A stretch of 64,000 nucleotides of DNA from Leptospira sp. 96542 (GTDB taxonomy: Bacteria; Spirochaetota; Leptospiria; Leptospirales; Leptospiraceae), in contig JARJFC010000011.1 of assembly GCA_029310945.1 (NCBI GenBank), positions 1 through 64,000 of the forward strand. The letters run 5' to 3'. Positions within the stretch are counted from its first letter, which is position 1. The number at the start of each line of letters is the position of its first letter. Under the pieces are notes generated by a model. It made no database searches and was not told where the DNA came from. It saw only the letters and a program-made list of their open reading frames with translations. The position numbers and the translations under genes are program-made. Below, in pieces: positions 8,947 to 15,985 of the stretch.

Positions 8947-8995
8947 TAAAAATCACGCAACAAATAAATCATGTAATTCAAAAAAAGGAGCTCGA

Positions 8996-9328
8996 ATGAG
9001 AACAGCAATTTTTTTCTAGTTTTATGTACAACTCAGGCGAACGGCTGTTTTATTCGCAGAACAAAACAGCACCGATGGAAAAATCTACGGAATCCCATTT
9101 GCTAGCGATAGCGTATTAATCATCAATCCTGATACGAACGAAGCGGACATTACCTCCATTACTGGCCTAACTACATTGGCAGGGAAATGGAATGGCGGAG
9201 TCCTCGCTCCAAACGGGAAAATATATGCATTACCCTATTCAAACGCAGAAGTTGCCATCATTGATCCCAAATCAAATGGTACGTACTGTCCAGCAATCAC
9301 AAGATCGGGGTATTTGAATAAGTTTTAA
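8996..9328 (+). pseudogene. Remnant of a repeat-containing (YncE/NHL-like) surface protein gene
   Basis: An AAAAAAGGAG ribosome site precedes an ATG at 8996, but the frame stops after seven codons (TAG at 9017-9019). A second frame from about 9045 to 9328 encodes the repeats GKIYGIPFASDSVLIINP and GKIYALPYSNAEVAIIDP, separated by a W-N-G-G-V-L-A-P-N linker. This repeat pattern is seen in long leptospiral proteins of beta-propeller type. Only about one and a half repeats remain, so the gene is both truncated and frameshifted. Confidence 0.7.
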
Positions 9329-9435
9329 AGATCCATCGAATAGTAATACCTTATCTTTTGGATTTCTGAAATTTTACTTTGTAGAATTCAAATCTTTCAT
9401 GTCTCTATTTAAATAATTTTTGCATTATAAATAAA

Positions 9436-10161
9436 TCATTTGAGAACAGTAACCATTTCTTTTCGTTCTTTTCTGATCCGTTCAATGGCTACTTTCACTT
9501 TCATTTGGAACTCAATCGGATTGGACAAAGAGAGAGTTTCATTTTTAAAATCAGTGAGTCCCAGTGATTTTGATGTCATTGTGGCTATAAAAATTTGAAA
9601 CTTTTCACCACTTTCCTTCATAAACCACATTGATGCCGTTCTTGAAGATTTAGCAAAATCTCCCAAAAATAAAGTCATCTGATTGAATTCGGCAGTGGAT
9701 GCAATTCGATCCACTTCATTAACCAACTCTTCCACTTCTTTTTGTTTTTCCCTTTCTTTTTCTCGGTTCCCATTTTCCATAGTAGACAACTTCAATAAAT
9801 GTTCCGATATTGCGAGTAGAGTGTCTAAATAAACATTCGTTTGGTGGATTAAAAATTTTTGTTTTTGGAATGTAGATTCCCTTGGTTGAATTTGGTGTAG
9901 GCGTTCCAAAGCTGTGGATGTCAATGAGATAAATTTTAACCTTGAATCAATCGACTGATACGTTTCTTTGTTTAGTTTTGTTTGTAAAAGTCCACCACTA
10001 CGAATACTTGTTAGTACATTCATTTCTATTTTTTTTGTATTATCAGAACTTCTAACTCCAAAGTAATTACTGATTGCAAAGCGGACTTTAACGATTTGTT
10101 TTCCTATTAACGATTCCCTTATTGAACCAAATATGAGATGTGGATGGTAGCTGATTTTCAT
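9436..10161 (-). CDS. Divergent flagellin-core-like protein
   Basis: 241 residues. Residues 142-201 closely follow the middle of spirochaetal FlaB: VEELVNEVDRIASTAEFN, then LFLGDFAKSSRTASMWF, then FIATMTSKSLGLT. These match the landmarks NEVDRIA-x-x-AEFN, the ASMWF strand and IGTMTSKAL. The rest departs from FlaB. The first 130 residues have lost the conserved N-terminal D0 helix, and the protein stops before the C-terminal D0 helix. It therefore should not polymerise as a normal flagellin. It overlaps the gene at 10158 by four bases (ATGA), so it is the last gene of a three-gene operon with two unknown proteins. Role unknown; it may be a filament-associated or export-related paralogue. Confidence 0.7.
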   Translation of the reverse strand: MKISYHPHLIFGSIRESLIGKQIVKVRFAISNYFGVRSSDNTKKIEMNVLTSIRSGGLLQTKLNKETYQSIDSRLKFISLTSTALERLHQIQPRESTFQKQKFLIHQTNVYLDTLLAISEHLLKLSTMENGNREKEREKQKEVEELVNEVDRIASTAEFNQMTLFLGDFAKSSRTASMWFMKESGEKFQIFIATMTSKSLGLTDFKNETLSLSNPIEFQMKVKVAIERIRKERKEMVTVLK

Positions 10162-11294
10162 AAAGTTTCCTGCATAAATAATTTCTTTCGTTCTTCTTTT
10201 AGGAAAAGGATTCCTTCTTGTAAGTTTTTAAACGTATATTTGGCCGACATTCCTGTGGAAACAGAAATGATCCCACCATATGAGTTTTCCAATTTTAGAT
10301 TCCGAAACAAATCTTTTTCGCTCCCAGTAATTTTTCCCAGATCTTTCATCATCATTACAATTGACGAGACAACCATCTGTTGTGATTGTCGATCGATATT
10401 ATGATAAACACCACTCTGCATATGATAGGCTCGATTTTGAATTGTCTCCAGTCCTGATTCAAAACTATAAGAGCGAATCAGATTTTGGTAAGCCTTTGGT
10501 TTGGATTGAAACTGCTTGAACTTTTTTTGTGCAAAGGCCATATAGTAAAATCTTACTGCATATTGGTGCCACCTAGCACGCATACCGTCGATATTATATT
10601 GTAAATCTTTCGTATAATGAAAAAATTCAGTAGAATCGAGAGTGAATTCAGATTGAGTTGATTCCTGAAACTTCTTAGGATTCAAACTAAAAATTTGATC
10701 CAAATTAATCTGATTCGATATAAATTTTTCTGTTTTAATTCCACCAAACCAAGGTAAACGAAGTGAAACTTCCAAGAGGTTCCACCATTTTTCTTTGGCT
10801 CTGAGCCCAAAAAAAATTGGGATTTTTCGATTTTGAATTTTTTTTCCAAATCCAATCATCGTAGTTTTTATAGTTTCAGAATCAGTTTTGAAATCTCCTA
10901 TTTTATAACCATCCAATCCGATTTGGATGCATAGATTTTGCCAAATACCAATGAGCATGATGGTGAGCTCACATAAAATCTCCATTTTTACGGAAAACGA
11001 ATACAATTCTTGGTATGATGTGATTTTGTTTTTATGTTTTAAAGGAAAACGTAGTTCGAGCTCTTTTGCAAAGGAGTCCAAAAATAAATTTAATTCAATG
11101 TCTCCAGTATAAACTTTTGCTAGGATAGAGGAAAGGATTTCGGATGTTCGTTCGATTGGATAGTAAGGGATTTCAAAATGTAAATCTTCTCGATTCGAAT
11201 TAACTTTTGTCTTTTTTGCGATTAAATTCTTGTGAAAACACGAGACCAAAATAGCAGTGAGAGAAATCCGACTTAAAAATTCAATTCTTTGCAT
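10158..11294 (-). CDS. Hypothetical protein in operon with the flagellin-like gene
   Basis: 378 residues from the ATG at 11294, which has an AAAGGA ribosome site ten bases ahead. A GTG at 11342 would add 16 residues but lacks such a site. The N-terminus (ISLTAILVSCFHKN) is hydrophobic with L-V-S-C, a possible spirochaetal lipobox. The rest is helical and basic, with no motif I recognise. The C-terminal third includes a Met/Gln-rich helix near MVVSSIVMMMKDLGKI. Coupling to the flagellin-like gene (four-base overlap) suggests a shared process. No family assignment is made. Confidence 0.6.
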   Translation of the reverse strand: MQRIEFLSRISLTAILVSCFHKNLIAKKTKVNSNREDLHFEIPYYPIERTSEILSSILAKVYTGDIELNLFLDSFAKELELRFPLKHKNKITSYQELYSFSVKMEILCELTIMLIGIWQNLCIQIGLDGYKIGDFKTDSETIKTTMIGFGKKIQNRKIPIFFGLRAKEKWWNLLEVSLRLPWFGGIKTEKFISNQINLDQIFSLNPKKFQESTQSEFTLDSTEFFHYTKDLQYNIDGMRARWHQYAVRFYYMAFAQKKFKQFQSKPKAYQNLIRSYSFESGLETIQNRAYHMQSGVYHNIDRQSQQMVVSSIVMMMKDLGKITGSEKDLFRNLKLENSYGGIISVSTGMSAKYTFKNLQEGILFLKEERKKLFMQETL

Positions 11295-11322
11295 ATTGTT
11301 TCTATCCTTTAGGAAAAATTTT

Positions 11323-11679
11323 TTACTCTTCCTCTTTTGCACTTACGATTCTATGTAAGGATTGATAAAAATTTTCAATATAACGATCCGAAAAATTAAC
11401 CTTCCAATTGGGATTTCTTTGGATTTGGTCTTGGACATGTTTTACAACGGAACGCACAAAGGAAGTCCGTTCTGACAAAGCGCTGATTTCTAAAAGTTCT
11501 AATGTAACTTTTCTTGAATTCAATTCCTGTTTGATGGCCTTTGAGATAACGCCTATTGCCTCTTCGGTAGTCAGTTGGAGTTTTTTGACAAGGATGGCCA
11601 CCGATTCTTGTATCAATTGTATTTGGATTTCACTTGCTGCCATAAATATATTTACGGAGTGTATCAGTTCCCAAAACAA
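11323..11679 (-). CDS. Hypothetical helical protein, first gene of the operon
   Basis: Up to 118 residues; an internal ATG at 11643 (MAASEIQIQL) may be the true start, giving 106. It is predicted all-helical with no cysteine and no signal peptide. I do not recognise a family. It precedes the 378-residue gene by 28 bases on the same strand and forms an operon with it and the flagellin-like gene. Confidence 0.5.
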   Translation of the reverse strand: MFWELIHSVNIFMAASEIQIQLIQESVAILVKKLQLTTEEAIGVISKAIKQELNSRKVTLELLEISALSERTSFVRSVVKHVQDQIQRNPNWKVNFSDRYIENFYQSLHRIVSAKEEE

Positions 11680-11992
11680 AAAATCAATCGAAATCTATCA
11701 GTTTGGGATATGAATTCAGGGAAAACTAAGCTATAATTCCGACCCAAAATGTGGAGCCTAAAACTGCCATAGTCAGGGGAGTCGCAGGAAAAAAGACACG
11801 ACCCCGCCCAAATAGCAAAGTAACGCGAACATGATGCCTCTGAAAGGTTAATTGGGCGGTTACAGAGTTACAGATGGAGTTGCTGCTTTATTAATTTGCT
11901 CATCTATTTTAGAACCTGGAGAACCCTTCCGCTAGATTTACCAATCTGTTGTAATTGCTAATGAAACAACAACGATTCAGTATACCGTAAAT
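11680..11992. other. Gap without a recognisable gene
   Basis: About 310 bases of somewhat higher GC than the flanks. No frame gives an intact gene or a recognised domain. A short plus-strand stretch near 11860-11990 reads protein-like but carries a stop, so this may be decayed coding sequence. It should also contain the promoter of the operon starting at 11679. Confidence 0.4.
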
Positions 11993-12337
11993 TTATTTAT
12001 TTGGCTCCCAATTTGGATTTTCTTCATCCCAAAATGGCATACTAATTTCACTCATTGAAACCCATTTAAGATTTTTATCTACACCTGATAATGTTTTTTG
12101 ATCCCAGTATTTTGTTACTGCTTGGATCAAATCTGCCATATTCTCACTATTTTCAAACTTATCGTTCGGTACATTAAAAGTTTCATTTATTTCTTCCCAA
12201 ACTGCATATAGGTTATCTCCATCAAAATCTTCAGAATCTGCAAAATCCATTAACATCAATTGGTCTTCATCTAAAGATAAATGATAGGCAAAAACTTGTT
12301 GTAGTATTTTTGTAACAATTTGTTCCTTGTTTTCCAT
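11993..12337 (-). CDS. Small acidic protein with acyl-carrier-protein-like layout
   Basis: 114 residues, strongly acidic. Residues 5-75 have the helix pattern of an acyl carrier protein: IVTKILQQVF, then a D-F-D-G-D-N-L-Y turn, EEINETFNVP and a final ADLIQAVTKYW helix. At the position of the phosphopantetheine serine (DSL) the sequence has D-N-L, so it could not carry the prosthetic group. A C-terminal 35-residue tail is Trp/Pro rich. No neighbouring acyl-transfer gene supports a function. The resemblance is by eye only. Confidence 0.5.
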   Translation of the reverse strand: MENKEQIVTKILQQVFAYHLSLDEDQLMLMDFADSEDFDGDNLYAVWEEINETFNVPNDKFENSENMADLIQAVTKYWDQKTLSGVDKNLKWVSMSEISMPFWDEENPNWEPNK

Positions 12338-12572
12338 TTTAATAGTTTGTTTAATTTTTAGGTTCTAAAATACGAAACTTTTTTATAATTTTTTTTGATG
12401 CAAAAAACACTATTGAAGTGATATGATTACCCATTATACACTAGTATTAAGATATACGCATTTTATGTAACTCTATTAAAATAAATGTTGCTTAACCAAT
12501 AAGTAATTTAAATTTTGCCAGATAAGCTAATATTTGTTCGTTGTGTGTCATTTTTTTATTAAATTAAATTCT

Positions 12573-13080
12573 TTACCACTTAGGAAAGTCCTTCCCCTTT
12601 TGAAAATATCCAGTCCCCAATTTCACTTTATGAAATAGTCCGAAGGCAATGTATTGCGCGAGACGATAAATAGAATCGCTTTCTACTATGTTGCTTTTTT
12701 CAAAGTATACATGGAAGCCTCACGGATAACTTTTCATGAAAAGTATATTCTCCCTTACTTAGAATTTTTTTCTTAAGTAAGTATTTACAAACTGTCCTTT
12801 GCCAGTCGAAGCGCATGGTTTTATAAGGCATAAAAAGTATTTGTTTGATTTCACCTGAGCTCGAATGAACAATATCTCTGGTTGCAATCGCATGAACATG
12901 AGGATTGAAATTAAGATGATTACCTGCTAGGTGAAGGGTGCTGAGTATTCCGGGTTTGTAGTGTTTATTTGCCTTGCCAATTTCCAATCTTGAATTTTAC
13001 CAAATTTGAATTCGTATTTTTCTGTGTAACCAGCAATAAATTGTCTATAATGATTTTGCCATAATGCCTTATAATTTGAC
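12573..13080 (-). pseudogene. Remnant of an IS91-type (Y2) transposase
   Basis: A frame at 12700-12987 encodes GILSTLHLAGNHLNFNPHVH, matching the HTWGQ-x-L-x-x-HPHVH signature of the Y2_Tnp/IS91 transposase domain. The frame is closed by a stop just upstream. Neighbouring frames on both sides look coding but are out of register, including a piece ending in GYFQKGKDFPKW at 12575. No terminal repeats or intact tyrosine motif were found, so this is an inactive fragment. The boundaries are approximate. Confidence 0.65.
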
Positions 13081-13156
13081 TCCCGAGTGAGGGCTGGCGA
13101 ATCAGTGCGCTTGGCGTTAGCGAAAGATTGCAGCGTAGAGCTGGAACTGTGCGCCC

Positions 13157-13187
13157 AAAAAAAAGGGAACCGAAGTTCCCTTTTTTT
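13157..13187 (-). terminator. Intrinsic terminator downstream of mreB
   Basis: On the minus strand GGGAAC-TTCG-GTTCCC forms a six-pair stem with an extra-stable UUCG loop, followed by eight T. It lies 23 bases after the mreB stop. An opposite T run (13181-13187) means it could also stop transcription from the left. Confidence 0.92.
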
Positions 13188-13209
13188 CAGCTTACGATGT
13201 AACTTGTGT

Positions 13210-14232
13210 TTACCGAATCCCTGGTTTGATGTATTTCAACTCATCCAAGTATCGACCCGTTCCGAGCACAACACAAGTGAGTGGGTTTTCCGCCCGGAAT
13301 ACGGGAACTCCCGTTTCTTTTGTGAGGTAGTGTTCGAGACCACGAAGGAGGCATCCACCACCAGTGAGGACGATCCCACGTTCTACGATGTCGGCGGCAA
13401 GTTCTGGTGGCGTGCGTTCGAGAACGGACTTGATTCCGTCGAGGATCTCGTCTGTTGGTTCTTTGAGGGCTTTGCGGATTTCGTTGGAATCGAGTTCGAG
13501 GGTGCGTGGGAGACCAGAGATGGCATCCCTGCCTTTCACTTCCATGGTGTCCACGCGTTTGTCTGCGAAGGCGTTGCCGATGGTGAGTTTGATGTCTTCG
13601 GCAGTTCTCTCGCCCACCACTAGGTTGTATTGGTTACGGAGGTATTTGACAATGGCTTCATCGAATTCGTCCCCACCAGTGCGGATGGACTCGGCGATCA
13701 CCATACCACCGAGAGAAATCACAGCAATTTCTGTGGTTCCTCCCCCGATGTCCACAATCATGTTTCCTGCGGGTTCGTGGATGGGGATGTTGGCTCCAAT
13801 GGCGGCAGCAAGTGCTTCTTCAATGAGGAAAATTTCACGGGCACCCGCTTGTTCGGCCGATTCCCGAACGGCGCGGCGTTCTACTTCGGTGATTCCCGAA
13901 GGAACTCCGATGACGATGCGCGGTTTTACAAAGGTAGTGCGGTTGTGGACTTTGGCGATGAAGTAACGGATCATCTTTTCTACGGTCTCGAAGTCGGCGA
14001 TGACCCCGTCTTTCATTGGGCGGATGGCCACAATGTCACCAGGAGTCCTTCCGAGCATTCGTTTTGCTTCTTGGCCCACAGCAAGGACTCGACCAGTGGA
14101 AGCTTGCACTGCCACGACAGAAGGTTCGGAAAGGACAATGCCCTGTCCCTTTACATGTACTAGGGTGTTTGCGGTTCCGAGATCGATTCCCATGTCGTTT
14201 GAGAAGAGTCCGTAGAGGTTATCAAATATCAT
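13210..14232 (-). CDS. mreB: Rod shape-determining protein MreB
   Basis: 340 residues, full length for this bacterial actin that organises cell-wall synthesis at the inner membrane. The ATPase motifs are clear: phosphate-1 DLGTANT (17-23), [15 protein letters not shown], phosphate-2 [11 protein letters not shown] and adenosine loop [10 protein letters not shown]. The amphipathic [10 protein letters not shown] start suits membrane binding. AGGA precedes the ATG. It is followed directly by a strong terminator, so mreC/mreD are not co-transcribed downstream here. Codon use is more GC-rich than in neighbouring genes, as expected for a well-expressed gene. It diverges from ppx/gppA. Confidence 0.98.
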   Translation of the reverse strand: MIFDNLYGLFSNDMGIDLGTANTLVHVKGQGIVLSEPSVVAVQASTGRVLAVGQEAKRMLGRTPGDIVAIRPMKDGVIADFETVEKMIRYFIAKVHNRTTFVKPRIVIGVPSGITEVERRAVRESAEQAGAREIFLIEEALAAAIGANIPIHEPAGNMIVDIGGGTTEIAVISLGGMVIAESIRTGGDEFDEAIVKYLRNQYNLVVGERTAEDIKLTIGNAFADKRVDTMEVKGRDAISGLPRTLELDSNEIRKALKEPTDEILDGIKSVLERTPPELAADIVERGIVLTGGGCLLRGLEHYLTKETGVPVFRAENPLTCVVLGTGRYLDELKYIKPGIR

Positions 14233-14383
14233 ATAAGGTCCTGGTGAAAGTATACGAAACGGGAAATTGGTATGGTTTTTAAGAAAACCTAAAGAAACGA
14301 AACAATTCTACCCGTTCCCCATAATTTTCGGCTGGTTTTTGCTTTCAACCGTAAAAATTTTCCTTACTCTTGGTACTTAGAAA

Positions 14384-15985
14384 ATGCTACCATTCACACA
14401 ACTTTTGAAAAAACGAAGTGGGTCTCTCACCCGCGAAAAGATCCTTGCGGCCATCGATTTGGGAACAAACTCCTTTCATATCGTCATTGTACGACTACGA
14501 CCGGACGGAACCTTTGAATATCTCAATAAAGAAAAGGAGTCCGTTCGTTTGGGAAGCGGTAGCGGAGATTATGCGGTCATCCAAACCGAAGCCATGGACA
14601 GGGGCATTGCCTGTTTGAAACGATTCAAAACACTCGCAACTTCTTATAACGCTGAAATCAGAGCCGTTGCCACAAGTGCCCTTAGGGAAGCCGATAACCG
14701 CCAAGAGTTTTTGGACCGGGCAGAGAAGGAAGCGGGCATCCAAATCCAAGTGGTTTCAGGCAATGAAGAGGCTAGGCTCATCTATTTGGGTATACTGCAA
14801 GGTCTACCCGTCTTTGACAAAAGAATCCTTCTCATTGATATTGGGGGAGGGAGTACGGAACTCCTTGTGGGAGAAAAGGGAGAGATCCTTTTTTCCACTA
14901 GTCTAAAACTGGGTGCCATAAGGCTTACAGAGAAATACCTTAAAAAAGATCCCATCTCACTCACCGATTTGCAAAAATGCAGGATGCATATCGAATCTGT
15001 ATTGTCTTCGTTTTTACCCCAAATGGAAGTTTGGAAACCATTCACCCTTGTGGGGAGTTCTGGCACAATCACCTCGGTTGCTTCCATGGTTTTGGAGAAA
15101 AAACAAGAAAAAAAGGACAGATTGAACGGTACAGAAATCACCACAGATCAATTTAAAGAAGTTCGTAAACAGGTGTTAGATGCGGATAGCTTAAAAAAAC
15201 GTCTAAAAATCCCTGGGTTGGATGCGAAACGGGGCGACATCATTGTGGGCGGAATTTTGGTTTTGGACGAGGTCATCCAAAATTTAAAACTACCGAGTTT
15301 TTTGGTTTCTGAATTTGCTCTCCGGGATGGGATCGTTTACGACACAATCGATTCTTGGTTCCGCCACGCCGAAATTGATATTCCGAAACTTGATAATATC
15401 CGGGAAAAGGCAATTCGAACTGTTGCCAATTTATACCCAGCTGGCAAAAAACATGGAGAACAAGTTAATGCTCTCACCTTACAATTATTTGATGATTTGA
15501 AGGACTTGCATAATTTGGGAAACCTAGAAAGAGATTATTTGGAAACTGCCTGCCACCTCCACCAGGTTGGGCTTTGTATTTCACACCACTCCTACCACAA
15601 ACACAGTTATTATATCATTAAAAACTCAGAGGCAATGGTGGGATTTTCCAATGCAGAAATCGAAATCATTGCCCTCACTGCCCGTTACCACAGAAAGGGT
15701 GGACCCAAAGGCAAACACGAAGAGTTTAAAGTTTTGCGCCCCGAAGACCAGACCCTTGTCAAAAAATTAGCGTCTCTACTACGGATTGGTGATGGTTTGG
15801 ACAGATCCGAAAAATCCATCATCACCCGATTGGATGCCATTTACGCCGGAGGAAAGGTGGTTTGTCGTTTGTACCACAAACTTGGTTATGACCCCAATTT
15901 GGAAATTTGGTCGGTTGCAGAAAAAAAGGACCTATTCGAGGAAACCTTCGGCGTAAAAATGGAATTCGAAACCATAGCTGTATGA
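14384..15985 (+). CDS. Ppx/GppA family exopolyphosphatase / pppGpp phosphatase
   Basis: 533 residues. The N-terminal actin-like ASKHA domain has DLGTNS (25-30), the catalytic region SGNEEARLIYLG (about 125-136) and DIGGGSTE (152-159). The C-terminal half is an HD-type helical domain (CHLHQVGLCISHHSYHKHS), as in long Ppx/GppA proteins. It hydrolyses terminal phosphates of polyphosphate or pppGpp; the two cannot be separated from sequence alone. Its stop overlaps the start of the sensor phosphatase gene (ATGA at 15982), so the two are translationally coupled. Confidence 0.93.
   Translation: MLPFTQLLKKRSGSLTREKILAAIDLGTNSFHIVIVRLRPDGTFEYLNKEKESVRLGSGSGDYAVIQTEAMDRGIACLKRFKTLATSYNAEIRAVATSALREADNRQEFLDRAEKEAGIQIQVVSGNEEARLIYLGILQGLPVFDKRILLIDIGGGSTELLVGEKGEILFSTSLKLGAIRLTEKYLKKDPISLTDLQKCRMHIESVLSSFLPQMEVWKPFTLVGSSGTITSVASMVLEKKQEKKDRLNGTEITTDQFKEVRKQVLDADSLKKRLKIPGLDAKRGDIIVGGILVLDEVIQNLKLPSFLVSEFALRDGIVYDTIDSWFRHAEIDIPKLDNIREKAIRTVANLYPAGKKHGEQVNALTLQLFDDLKDLHNLGNLERDYLETACHLHQVGLCISHHSYHKHSYYIIKNSEAMVGFSNAEIEIIALTARYHRKGGPKGKHEEFKVLRPEDQTLVKKLASLLRIGDGLDRSEKSIITRLDAIYAGGKVVCRLYHKLGYDPNLEIWSVAEKKDLFEETFGVKMEFETIAV

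Noticed and set aside
13087..14282. Several plus-strand ORFs opposite mreB.
   Set aside because: They are shadows caused by the GC-rich codon use of mreB; none has a domain or a start signal.
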